A stretch of 64,000 nucleotides of DNA from Erythrocercus mccallii. Its lineage: Eukaryota; Chordata; Aves; Passeriformes; Dicruridae. Location of the stretch: contig VZRG01001653.1 in NCBI GenBank assembly GCA_013397435.1, positions 99,043 to 163,042 of the forward strand, read 5' to 3'. Positions within the stretch are counted from its first letter, which is position 1. Each line of letters begins with the position of its first letter. Below, piece by piece: positions 22,001 to 35,300 of the stretch. The translations under genes and the position numbers were made by a program. Under the pieces are notes generated by a model that was not told the DNA's origin, ran no database searches, and saw only the letters and a list, made by a program, of their open reading frames with translations.

Positions 22001-22525
22001 TCTTCATTTTGTTGACACTGGATTTTTGTCTACTGCAAATAGGCAGAGTGTTTTTTCCAGAATGTGGTTATAATGGCAGCCTTTTGCTGGCAACCTGGTA
22101 ATGTTTGAAGAAGGGGGGTTTTGTTTTTACCCCTTCCCCATCCATTTCTCAGTTTGGCTACCCTCAGAAGTGGAAACCACTTGGACACAAAGGACATTAA
22201 AGAATTGCATGGATGATGTAGCATCTGCTGCAGAAAAAACAGAAAGCACCAAAATTTACAACAGCTGTGTTAATGCCAATTGCAATGGAAAATGAATTTA
22301 TGCCAGATCATTTTGTCTGCTTTTTACTGTGGTAGCTGTAGTTGGTAATATTCACAATGATAGCTCTTTAAGTACTGTGCCAAGGATTTTCACCAAAATT
22401 TGTGAATAAAAAAAAAAATTTGGGATAAATAAATTGGCCCAGAACAAGCAAAGACTAAAAAAATGGTTTGTGTGTAGATGTTGATTTTCAGTAGTAGCTG
22501 AATAAAACTTAAAAGAGGAGGTCTT
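22001..22525 (+). other. LYRM2: LYRM2 3' UTR
   Basis: AATAAA at 22,405-22,410 and 22,501-22,506. The second lies among minus-strand AATAAA hexamers that could end ANKRD6. Confidence 0.65.
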
Positions 22526-25500
22526 TATTTATGAAAATGGGATATTTTAGCCCCAGAGATGTTTATTACCAAATACCTTCAAACTAGTATTTAATAGTCT
22601 ACATATATAAAGAAAAATTACAGGTAGAAAGTACTTACTGCAAAAGTTGTGGTTTGTTTATTCAAATGTTATACTACTTCACTTCTAATTGTTAGCTTGC
22701 AACTGTTCTCACTTTCCTTGAGCTGCACTGTATCCTTTTTTTCCTATATAATTTAAAAATGCCTGGATGAGCTGGGGATTTTCTCCACATAACTAGACAG
22801 GCAGCAGTAGATCAGTGCCTGACTATTTTAGGTTGTGATTCCAAGACATGCAGGAACTCTTCCCTCTCCCACTCTGCTATTGTAGTTCCCTTAGGGAACA
22901 CCCCTGCTTTTCAAGGTGGTTTTCTGCAGAGTTGCTGAGCTGCACAAACTGGCAGCAAATCCAGTAAACAGGTATCACCACTGTCACAAGGGAAGGGACA
23001 GGACAGAATTCCAGGCTACAGGCCGAACGGCCCCAGTTGGGAGCAGGAGCTATGGTTCAGATTTGTATAGACAGAAGCCTCTGAGCTTCAATCTGTCAGT
23101 GAAAAATACCTATTTAAAATGCTTCATTAACAGACTGAGAGAACATTTCTGTGTTGCGGGTTTATTTTTCATGTTAAGAGACAGTGCTGCTTAGAAAGGT
23201 ATTTTGACTGAACAGCCGTAACCAATGTTGGGTGTTAGCACAGCCTTCCCTTCCCCTTCAGCCAGTGCTTGGATTTCTGTTCCTTAATCAGGAGGCTTTA
23301 CCCTGCTGCCTCACCATGGTACTTTCCTTTCAGAGCCTGGAGCCTGCATTACCCCCCCTTTGACTCCCAGTTTGTACATCTCCACGTTGTGGGCACATAA
23401 TCCAGAGCTAGGATTGACAGGCAGGGCCCTGGACAGATGCTGACCTCTTGTGTACTGCTGCCCATCATGTCCACTGCTCTGTGGGCTTGCCAAGATGAAA
23501 TTGCCAGCCAGAAGCCTTAAAGAGTCCAAGTACAGCCTGCGAGGGTAAGTAAATTTACCTGAAGAGAAAGGTAGGTAGATCACACCTGTTTTATAAAGTC
23601 CTTCAGTTTTGAAGAAGGGAGGGGTATAGAAAGGAATTAGCAGAAACTACTTCTCTTTTACCATACACTCATTGGCTTCAGAAAACCTCTAAAATCAGTA
23701 ACCTGCAGCCTGGTTACTGCCTTAGATTACTTGCTAATTACTTGGATTTACTTAAATTACTTGGACCTATGAGTGTGGTCTGTATGGGAAGCAGAGCTAA
23801 GGCCAGACCCTCTCCCTTGAGCTTGGACAAGTTCATGAGCAGGTGTGTGATCCATGCACAGCTCAGCCCTGTGCCTGTAACTTCTGAAAGGGGCACCTGC
23901 ACCAGCAAACAGACAGCACTCGATCCCTGCAACCTCCCTTGGCACAGATGGCAGACTCCATTTCCATGTTTTTATAACCACAAACAAAACTTGCAGTCCA
24001 ATCTTCTGCTCCCCCTTCAGAGTCAAAGTGAGGGGATTGTATCAGTTTTCTATGGCTAGAAAATGTTACACCACACATTTCTGAGCAACACTTAACTTTA
24101 ATTGCTTGGCAAAACATTAACTTCATCCAGGTGATACAAAACTTCAATAGCATGCTTCTGCTTTCCTACTGTAAGCTTAAACAAAACTGTAAACATATCA
24201 AAGTGTCTATATTAGACTACAGAAGTCAGAGCAAGAAAACTAGTATTTCCATAGCTGCAGATACACTTCTCTTGTCATGACAGTGCGTTAATAGTAACTT
24301 TAAAAATATTGTATATAATGTGACTTTTTTGCTTTATACATCTGCTAAGAAGACAAAAGCTTAATTACTAATTAGTGAATGGCGTTCTTCAACACTGTAA
24401 GGTATTTTGTATTGATTTTAGAGCTCCTTAGTACAGAAGAAAAGTATTTTTCTCCTTGGCATAGCAGTACCATCCTGTGTTAGAACTGATTTTGAACAGT
24501 TGATCTAGCATGATCTGGTAAGTAAAGTTACTTTTCTAGCAGAATGTGATGGAGCCTTCTCAGAGGTGTAAGGAGGAAACCCTAAATGGGTGCAGCTGCA
24601 ATAGTTACAGGGTCTAGATTATTTTGAGTCTGTCAGTATGGACAACACTGGTCAGTGAAAGTTCAATTTTATAGCAAAACATATCGATAAAACTTTAAAA
24701 ATGTTGAGTGCTGTTTTCTGGGACTGTTTGTCCTAAAACCTGTAGCCTCACCAGGGCCTGGTCTCCTTTTTAGAGACAGAAGGGAAAAAAACAGAGGAGG
24801 AATCATTCAGAGGAACAAAGGCAGACAGTCTGGACAAGGTGCCTGGGAGAAAATCCTCACTCAGAAAAAGAAACATTTGAATACAGGGAGCCAAGCTTTC
24901 ACTTCCTTACATAAAGGACTTTTTCAAGCTTCTTCAATAGTAGACGACTCAGCCATTTCCTGCTTGAAGGAAAAAAGATTTATATAAACATTCAACCTAA
25001 CAAATAGACCACGGTTACAGTAAAATACTTGCCATCCATCCCTACACAAAAGTTCTCAGATTCCAGGAGTACAGCCCCAACAATAGTGTAACCACAAGGA
25101 GCTCTGCAAGCAGGATACCATTAAAAAAAAGACAAATCAGATTTAGCATTTGTTTTAATAATGGAAAACCAAGAGGAAAGCAAAGTGGTAGCTGAAGCCT
25201 CCATATCTAACGGGATGAGTCACCTTAGCATCTCCCTCCACAGTTGCCTGCCCTCTCCCAGCTGGAAGCCTGCATCTATCACCTGTCTGGGCCTGTAACT
25301 GGAGTGGGTTCTTTAGCTTCCCTCCACTGACTAGAGAGAGGCCCTGGGAGTATCTAAAATAGGATCATTAGCCCTTCATCAGTAAGTAAGTATGTCAAAA
25401 GCTTTCAAACATCCTGGATTTATTTCAGCACTGGTATCACAACATGTTTACATGTGGCATACAGTAGAACCGTCTAGTCTTTGTCCTGTGTGGAAGTAAG

Positions 25501-25823
25501 GGAATTCCCTTTTCAGAAAGCAGTTTTGGTTACTAATGCAGTTTGGTTTCAAGCAGCATCTGGAAACTGAGAGTGCAATATTGACAGACTCTTGGAAATA
25601 ACAAAGAAAGGATCTAATCTGCAGCATCTCTTTGTTATCAATATAGTTTGCATATGAACTCTCCTCTGTTATGGAGTTTCCAAAGTTACTTCTACTCCTG
25701 AAGTAGAGTGTTGTGGTTGGATGTAACAGGCACTACAAATAGCTATCAGTATTCCAAATTCCCATAGCACAGGTTCCAAAATGAGTCCTGTTGCTTGATT
25801 ACCTGGCTAGCACCTGGCATGTG
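22526..25823 (-). other. ANKRD6: ANKRD6 3' UTR (extent uncertain)
   Basis: Follows the ANKRD6 stop on the minus strand. Minus-strand AATAAA (TTTATT on plus) occurs at 25,419-25,424, 23,161-23,166, 22,657-22,662, 22,562-22,567 and 22,524-22,529. A long UTR of about 3 kb would end beside the LYRM2 end. No repeat or other gene is recognised in this stretch. Confidence 0.5.
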
Positions 25824-26383
25824 CTAGCTCTCTTTCTGCACCTTAGTCCTTAATTTACTCAGCTCCTCTTCTAAGCATTTGATGTGCTCCTTGAGCGCAG
25901 CTTTGTCTTGCTGCGCTCTCTGGTTCGCTTGACACCGGGCTTCTTCTATCTTCCGCTCGTACCACTTCTCCATCTGCGTGGAAACGGCCTCGAAGAAGTA
26001 CTGGGTTATCTCCAGGGCCTGGGAGGTGTCTCTGAGCGGAGGGGCAGGTGGGGCCAAGGGCTGCTGCTCCTGGCCCTGCTGTGCCCCGGTGTGGTGCAGA
26101 GCTTTGTGCCTCGACTGCCCACTTTTGCTGGACTTTTTCGTCTGAGTTCCTCTGTCAATGAAGTACCCGCTCTGTGGTTCAGTCTTTGCAGGTTCAGTCA
26201 CTGGCTGCAAAGCAGCTTGAACTTTAACGTGTCTTAATTTGGAGCCCGAAAGCTCAGAGGAGGGCAGCTCCTGCTGGAACCTGTGGAATGTGCTGGCACT
26301 CACAGCTTTGTCCTTTGGCCTGACATCTTGAGCAGGGGCAGAAGAAGAAACTGGTCCACCAGCCACTACCTGTTGCTCTGTAC
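25824..26383 (-). CDS. ANKRD6: ANKRD6 terminal coding exon
   Basis: Acceptor tattctatag, stop TAG at 25,826-25,824. Residues 607-792: GTEQQVVAGGPVSS, the RGTQTKKSSKSGQSRHKA block, then TSQALEITQYFFEAVSTQME, the coiled coil KWYERKIEEARCQANQRAQQ and the end LRTKVQKES. The last 60 residues are the best-conserved part. Confidence 0.97.
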
Positions 26384-29300
26384 CTATAGAATAAATTATA
26401 GACAATACATTAAGAAAAGCTCTGGGCTTTTGTTTTAGCACTCAGAAGACCTTATTGTTTGATGAATGATGTGGTTTTTTGTGTGTACCTTGTACACGCT
26501 TGTATTAGTTTATCACATCTTCTGGTGATGTAATAGAAAGTCATTAAAGGAGAAATGGTGGCCAAGACAGAGAGGTGCTGCATTGCAGCTGTGGGGCTAC
26601 AGATGGACAACAGGCACAGGACATAAATAATAGCCAAAAATTCTTCACTGTGAGGCACTGGCACAGGTTACCCAGGGAAGTTCTGGTTGCCCCATCCTCA
26701 GAAGTGTGCAAGGCCAGGCTAGATGTGGCTCTGAGCAACCTGGTACAGTAGAAAGTACCAGGTTGGCAGGGGGGTTGGAATGAGATGATCTTTAGGGTCC
26801 CTTCCAATCCAAACGATTTTGTGATTCTGTGTCTTCATCAGAAGGACATGTAACAAGTATTAGTCTAAATTTCCAAAGTAGGTTATGTCTGCTGATATTT
26901 ATGAACTCCCTGCTTCTACAAAACTTGAAGTCCCAGTAATTTTGGAAAGGTCACACATTTCTATGCTTTTAAACTGTTCCAGTGCAGAATAGCTTACATT
27001 TAAGCACCATAAGATCTCTTATATGCCTTTCTATTTGATAGGGCATCCATGTCTGTTCACTTTGCATAGTGTTTAGGGGACATATACATTATAATTTACG
27101 GAAGCCAGGGTTCAGATAGCATTCTGCTTGGCTGGGGACATCTGGCTGTTCTGCACATTTCTTTTTTTTTTTCCTCAGAAGCTTCTAGGGCCAAGAGTTA
27201 TTCAAAGCACCAAAGGACTTTTGCTTCAAAGACACAGTGGAAGCATCAGGAACAGTCAATGGAATTCCATCCAGCTACCTCTTAAAATATTCCCAGTGGA
27301 TGCCTTGAGGTGTATTCAAATCCCATATGGGGGGGGGAAACACACCACCAGAATTATGTAGTATTAATAATGTAGTGTTAATACTGCATTATTAATACTA
27401 CATAATTCTACTACTATTAATAATGTAGTATTAATAATCCCTGAGTTAATGAGCTTGCCCTTGAATGGATATGACAGCTAAGTACCTGGCGTGGTTGTAC
27501 CCAATGCTTCATCTTGTTTAACACAAAAGTGTTGCCCAAAGCTTTGTTCTGGCATCTGGACTCTGCTCCTTCCCCCATCTTCCAAGAGGCTATTTGGAAG
27601 TGTGATATAGGAATGCTGGTGGGAGCTGTCTGACAGCACAGGCTGGTTGGCTTTACAGTCCTTGGCACTGTGGGGGTTGTTGTCAGTATCCAGGGTCTCA
27701 GTGAGAGACTCACAAGTGGACAAAGTTGATTTTGGTCTTGATGACCTGGAATCTCCAGAAAGCTTGAGCTCCAGATTCTGAATCTTCAACAAGCACCAGG
27801 TCTTCAGCTCATCAACCAAGGAAATCTATCAGAAAGAGACTGTAAATTACATAATTCTATGGTTCCTGGGCTACTGAGGACATGTGGCAGGAACAAAAAG
27901 CAAGCTGGGTACCTGTGGGCTTAGATTCCCTATTCAGATCTGCATGCTGCCAACTGGGAATATTTAAAGGACTGCAGATCAAAAAACGTTGAGAACTAAG
28001 CACTAGCTTATGAAAGGCAGTATCTTTAGTCCAAGCTATCACCTCTTAGATATGAATATGCCACTTCCAGTGCAACTCTGAGTCCTCTCTCAGGGATGAC
28101 TTGTTTATTCATACAGTCAATGGTACTTTCTAAGTGCAAGGAACACCACATGGTCATTTTTAAGAGTGAAATTCAAATTAGACACCTCTGGGGGACACCT
28201 TTATACAATTACTAACCTCTGCTTCTCTGTTCATTCAGTGAAAAAGGTGAGTCCCCCACTAAATGATAAATCAGTAACAGCTTCCAGATTACACAGATAC
28301 TTAGTAAGTGTCAGCTGCAGATGCATTTAAATAATTTAAGATAGGAGTAGCTCTTTCCACCCTGTTGTTCATTCGACATCATGAATTTAGGTCAGGCCCT
28401 CCTAGGCACAAGGATATTTAGTCTGTGTTTAGTAAAGCCGAATTCTGTTTTTTTCAGATGTTTCAACTACACCCAACTGAGCAGGAAGAGCTGACGTCAC
28501 TTAATTCAGTTCACTGATGTATCACTCCAGCATCTTGTGTCTTAAATGGAGATTACAAGGAGATGGAGCACAAGCTTAGATGTTCAGAAGCCAATGAAAT
28601 GCTTGTGTTTCTTACAAAATAAAAATTAAAGCTGCCTTGGTTTGGTAAGTACTTTTCTTTGGAGAAGAGTGTTTAGTGGATGTTAGACCCAAGTATCTTG
28701 ATCACTATCCTATGCAAGGATTATCACAGCTGTCAGTTTTTTTACAAGGATTTGAAATGGTCTTACAAACACTCATGACATTTTCCTAGCACAAAGTGTA
28801 TTTCTCAATTTTTGGAAGAATACCAGTAATGAGAAAATGAACTGTATTTTAAATTCACCTGTGTGAGTGGAGAAACACAAATTTCTCAGCAGGTTTTAAA
28901 TGGTTAGTTTTTGAGGAAGCTGGAAGGACAAGAGCTGGATCTCTACAGGAGCAGTTGTTCTTGTACTGGTGGTTGAACAAGCATACAAAAAAGGACTTTC
29001 CTATTGGCAGTAATACACAGCTTGGAGATGGTGCTGTGTTGTTAACATCAGAGGAAAAACTTCAGCCTTTTAATACATGAGGGAAAAAAAGATCAAGTAG
29101 GGAAGAAGGGAGAGATTCCCAGGGCCCACAACCAAATGGATAAGAAGGAAAAGGAACAACACAGATCTTAGCCTTTTTTACTATTTGGGTATGTTCCTGC
29201 ATATGTCCTCTAATGAAGCAAATGTGGAAAGCACAACCGTGAAAAAATTAGTGCTGGAAATTTTTGCAAATCACTATGTTAGAAAAATGGTATTTTGTTG

Positions 29301-32300
29301 CAGATCCCACAATAGAGACACACCGAATTAAATTATAGCAGTGGGACTGGATTTCACATTCCTCATTTCTAATGCAAAAACTTCATAAATTTGGTTTAGT
29401 GACTGAGATGGTGGGTAGGAATAATTTGGTCTTTGAAGTTCTTTTACCTGTTTGAACAGATGTGACACATCTCTGATACTTTCTGCCTGCTGGAATGAAA
29501 CTCCTGAGCTGACTTACCAGGGGATGGACTAAGAGGGAGTAGCTGTTTCAAGCCCTACCTGCCGCTTCTCCCCCTCACTCTTTTCCAGCTCCGTGTGCTG
29601 CTGCAGGCGGTGAAGGCACTCTGTCCTCTCTGCCGACAGTCGCTCGGCCATGAGCTTGTCCAAAACCCGGAGCTGTGGGGAAAACACTGTTCAGCTGAGA
29701 TCATCATGTTAGAAACCAAACTCCCATCTGTGAACCCTGTAAATCTAAGTACAGTCTGTCTTTCAGTCTTCGTTTCTAGAAATGCTGCCAACTACAATTA
29801 GATGTCGCTTGCAAAGAGGCTCAATCACAAACTTACCAATGAATAACTATTAAATAAAAAATAAAAAGTAATTTAGAGGATTTTGAATCTCAATGCATAC
29901 ATAATTCAGCAAGAGGGATTTTGACAATTGTGAACTGACCAGTCATAGGACTGCCTTCTTTCCCTCTTAATGGCTCAAGCCCTTAAGATTTGCTGCCTAA
30001 AGAAGCACCAGAAGCCACTTAACACATTAAATGTGTTTTTTCTCAAGACCCTAGTTTGCAACATCAGTTCCCAGTGAAATGTCACAGTTCCCTGGACTTG
30101 CGTATCAGAGTTTCAGGTCTGCTTTTACAAGACAAGAAGCAAAAAACAAATCATTACAATGGGAATAGTAATTAAATGTAGGATATGTTTCTAAATTATA
30201 TAAGCAACCAGAACTTCAGGTCATGTTCTTACTTGATGTTGAGTTTTGCTTTCCATCTGGCCCAGCTTAATATTCATTTTATCTTGTACTGTCCCAAGCT
30301 CAGCTTTTATCTCTTCCACTGTTGCCTCCAGCTGATTCTCCAGTTTATTTATCAGGGGCTCACACCGACATCCATTTATGGGTGCCTGAAAGGAGCAATG
30401 ATGATACATTTACTTGCCCCCACCACCCTCTTAGCACACTTGGAACATTATCACAGCCTCCTTCAGTCAGTCTTGGGTTCTTCTATCCCATGTACTGTAT
30501 CTCACCCTCCTGACCGTATCTTACAGCAGCTCAGCAAGTGGACTGTTAGTTGAAAAAGCACAGCCTACACAAGGATTGATCTGATGTGTATGGACACACC
30601 CTAACACAGCAGTGTTGATTTCACTGGGCCTACAAGCAGCACTGAGCTCAGACTCTGCTGGCTGAGAGAATACCACATCACAGGCACATACCCTGTGTCT
30701 CAATGCTGTAATTCTCAACTGTAAAAAAAAATCTGATTTTGTGAATGTGTGTGGGTTGTGAGCATTTGCTTTTTAACCTAATGCCAATCATATGCTCTGT
30801 CCATTTTCAGTACTGAATGGCAAGGCCTTGCTGCTTCTGTTTGCCCTCACCCTCCTGGCATTCAGCTGCCCCTCGCCTGCTGGCCACTCCTCTGCCTGCC
30901 TTTGACTCATGTGACACCATCCCATGGCCCCTGTGCAAGGGCAGCTGCACTGACCACATTTAAATCTCTCAGGGAGATGGTCACAAAAGGCTCCCTTAAG
31001 CAAGGACAGCTAAACCTCATCAGCTTCCTCTGCAGCCCAGAGGCAGAAACTGGCTCTTTCAGGAGCTGTGCCAGTAGCCCAAAGCAGCTGCTCTGAATCT
31101 GTCTGCAGAGGAGCCTCCCTCTCTTCTTCAGCCACGCAGCAGTGTTTCATAAACTGGGGTTATTCCCTTGGCAGGGAAAGGTGGGTGGTTTGCTGAGTAC
31201 TAAAGAAACCTTCAGAAGTACATGTACTTCAGCAATTGTCTGCTATTCATGGCCTCAGGGCATCAAAGAAGACAGACAAGCAAAAAAGAAGAGTAGAGAG
31301 GAGTGTCATGTATTTCAGGAAATACTGTATGGGAGTCTAGCTCTATTAAGCTAATCTTTGTGAATAGATGAGATTTGTATACAAGTCCTGTCTGTTTTGT
31401 GCACTTTTTTGCTTCCCAAGTCCTTCTGCACCTCTCTGCTCCTTTATCCTTTTAATATCTGAAAGGTCCCCCAGCCTTCCTGATGTCTGCTATAGGATAA
31501 TTCCATAGTGCCCCTGTCTGGAAATTTCTCAAACATTACATGGAGAGGCTGGAAAGCAGTAAACAGCCAGTAAAACCTTTGAAGTCTGACTTGAATGGTC
31601 TTCAGAATCTGCTGAAATTCTGAACTACAGAAAGGAACTGACAAGAGCTGATGGATGGATGTCAGAAGCTAAGGAAAGACCTTCCAGGAGTACAGGAGGG
31701 CAATATTAAGAAAACAGCAATGCAGTCTACAGTGTCTACAGGATAATTTAATGACTGCTTTTATGCTTTCTTATAAAGGTCTGCTGGTAATCAGTTGTGT
31801 AATAAAGTGACTAAAATATTATTCTCCAAACTGAAATAAATGCACGTGGCCTGGTAGCTCCAGGTGTATTTGTTTACCAGTTCCTATAGAAATCCTGCCC
31901 CCAGTAAACATAGAATATCCAAAGACCTGTTGCAAAACCCAGAAAGAACTGGAACAAAATCTATTGAGCTTACTCAACCTCTTGGTTTAGGTAGTAAGTT
32001 TTTGGTGCTCACACACTGCTTTTCCTTGGAAAATTTCTTTGCATCTCCTGTCAGAACTCTTAATGTTTCAAAGTATATAATGAAAATTCTCATTTGCAAT
32101 CACTGTTCACCCTTATCTTTGCAGATCAAAACTACTTAAGTATGACTTCTTTAACAGGCACAAAACCAGCTTATTGTTTGTTTGCCAGACTTAGGCCAAA
32201 ATGCAGCTGAAGTCCAAGCAAGGAAAACCAATCCCATGTCATGTTTTCATGCCCCTGAGAGTGCAGTTAGTGAAGCATATTTTCTGTCTGTTACCCGTGT

Positions 32301-35300
32301 CCCAGCTCCACAGGCTGCTCCCAGTCTCACCCTCTGGGAGGGCAGTGGCTCACCTGCATCACCTTCCCATCCTTTCCTCGGTAGAGTGTGTAGAGCTGGT
32401 AGGCTCGGACCTCGTGAGGAGGGGGTGGAGAGGAGCAGTGGTGTTTACTTCTGCGCTTGGGCACGTTCTTCTGGGGCTGAGGGAGCGTCTGCTGATCAGC
32501 TGGGGAGATGGGGTCTGAGAGTGCTGAAACCTGCAAAACATACACATAATGTTTTGCCTATATGAGCACCTTGGTAAGCTATTCCTGGTGGGAATGGGGC
32601 AAATCCATTGTGACAATTACAGCAAAAATCACTTTTATCTGAAGACTATCTCTGCCCCAGAAGCATGGTGGGGCTGCTGCCCCAACACACCAAAGGGACC
32701 CACACCACTTCTGAACAGCTATCCCTTCTTTTTATCTTCTGTTTTAAATCTACTGATACCTTTTCCTTTGGCTTTTTCTTTTTGCTCTTTTTCCCTTTGG
32801 GATCTGGTGAGGCTGACCGGGGTTTATCCTTCAGATTGTTCTTCCTCTCTGGGGGCTGGTCGCTGCTTGGTGTGTCATCAGCAGCTGAGACACTGCCCTG
32901 CTTGAAGCAAAGACAGGGAGTTCAGAGCAGTTGCAGAGATGGGGAAAAGGAGCCTCTTCTTTGATTGCCCAGCTTTAAGCTGCTCTGCACTTGTGATTGG
33001 GAAATGCTTTAGCAGCAGAGCATGACAGACTGCCTCGGGCAGCTGCTGGGGCCACGAACAAGTGATGGCTCCAAATAGTCTGAGTCCTCAATGTGTTTTC
33101 GTGACAGTCCCTCCTCACAGCAGATCCAGCTGGTAATGCCAGGCTGTACCTTGCTCTGCACCACTTCATCCCGTGGCACCGACTGAGCCCTCCTTTCCTC
33201 CTTCAGTCTCTCTCTCTTCTTCCTCAGGCTTCTCCCACGGTTAAAACGTGAGACCTGAAGACAGACCACACTGTTACTCAGTGATGTCATGCTCTTTCCT
33301 ACCACAGAAGACAAGTAATAGAGCAGACCTTTTCCTTGTCTGTCTGAAAGGCTATGGATAAAGGAGCGTGCACTGCCAGACAGACACTGATGAGCCAAGC
33401 AACGTGGGTGTTTAAGCCTGTGAAAACACACCAGCACTGAGCTCTGTCTTTTGGGGCACTCTGCTGTCCCCTAAAAGGGTGAGCACCTCCTTTGCTGTCC
33501 TTGAGCTGGTTCCCAAGCCAAGCCCAGCCCTTTTCATGCAGAGGTGACAAGGAGGAGGAGGGCAAGGATTGTGCCTGGTCTCATGCCCTCCTGCCTTCTG
33601 GCCTGAAGAGCATTGCAGCATTTCACATACTGCTGCAAAGTATAAACAGGATATAAACGTTTTGTCCCCATTGCAAAGCACCTTCCAGTGCTAACCACCA
33701 TTCTGGGGATGGGATATGCCTGAGGCAGGCAGCAGAGTGACACAACTCAGAAGCTTCTGGGTACAGGGCAACTTTCTAACACGCCTGGGCCACTGCAGGG
33801 AACAACTGCTCCACCCTCGGTCAGTCAGGACACAGATATCTCTGACAGCACTTCATGCTAAGGCTTAATCTGCACACCTTGCTCACCTTGGGGGCTGAAA
33901 GGCTCTGCGCCAACAGACCTCAGCCCAGCCCACAATGCCAGCAGAAACGTAGGAACCTTTCACAGAAGAAGACAAGAAGCAGGGGATGCAGCCTCCCAGG
34001 ATTAAGTGGCCTCAGCTCCATGTGTATGTGTGTGTTGGGGAGAGATGTGTAATGTACCTGTGATGCTTTAGTGAGCAGAAGTGCAACCTCGGGGTTATTG
34101 TGTTGTCTGGCAACCTCTAGAGGCGTCTGGCCTGCCTGAGAGAAAAAAGAAAACAGCATTTCCTTCAAAACACAAGCTACTGGAAATATGGAATTCTTCC
34201 AACCAAGTTCAGTATATATGCTGTGCACAAGAGTAAAATGACTAATTGCACTAATTTACCCAGATACAGTTCAACATTTTACAACCAAGTATTTTCTACT
34301 AAGCCTATGAGGAATGTTGAAGGGACTCTACATTAATATAAAATACCAAAGAAACTCTGTGTCCTGCTTACATTGTTGACAACGGATGCATCAGCCCCTG
34401 CCTCCAGCAAGAGCTTCACCACCTTCTTGTGATTTAGAGCAGCAGCTACATGGAGTGCAGTATCCCCTGCCTGCAAGTCAGAAAGCAGAAAACAAACTTG
34501 TGACACTAGTCCTTGGGTCTCGCCCTACAGAATCCACACTTCCTCAGTGTGTGTGTGCTCAGACATGAAAAAAACTTACACTTAGTGATGCAACAACTAA
34601 GCTTAAATAAGGCCTGGTCAATTAAAAATGACTGAGTGGAGAGGAAGATGACAGGATGGGGCAAGGAGCTACTTCAGCCTGAGTCTGAGAAATGTAGCTG
34701 GGACGCTGGTGATCTTATTTATCTAAACCAAGTGACACATGATGCAGCTTGGAGACAGCCCAGCTCTACCTCCAGTAAATGGATACAACATCTGAGGATA
34801 GAACAAGTTTTCCCATCACAACCTTCTCTTCTTTTTTTTCCCCCAGGTTTGATTATTTGGTGTGCAGGTGGTCTTGTATCACATTACTCAGAAATACTCA
34901 GGTGAGTACCGCCAGCGAGATGGTTGGCATGCTCTTCACAGGTTTCCTCAGGAAAAACTGATTTTGGATCAGAGCCAGGAAGCAATCTGGGTCCAGCACT
35001 AACACACTGCCCTGCCCTTGTCCTGGTGCAGTGAGGTGAACACAGCCATGATCAGATTTGGGCACTGCTAACAGAGCCAGCAACTGTTCAAATGAGACTG
35101 GAAATATGTGTATAATGCCTTCCTGTTCCCCTGGTCTTGCATTTTGCCTTTATAAAAGTAGATTTCCTCAGGACTAGTGCCTGTTGCTAACTTAGGTGAG
35201 GTGTACTTCTAAATGAAATCATTCTATGGGCAAATATGGAACAGCTTTGGGTAGTGCTGGGGAATGAAGGAAAGGGATGTGTCGCTGGGCCAGGTTCACA

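Noticed and set aside
33009..33437. 142-codon minus-strand ORF as one long exon
   Set aside because: Only 33,150-33,254 is exonic; consensus splice sites and the diversin sequence bound it, and the flanks are intron read in frame by chance.
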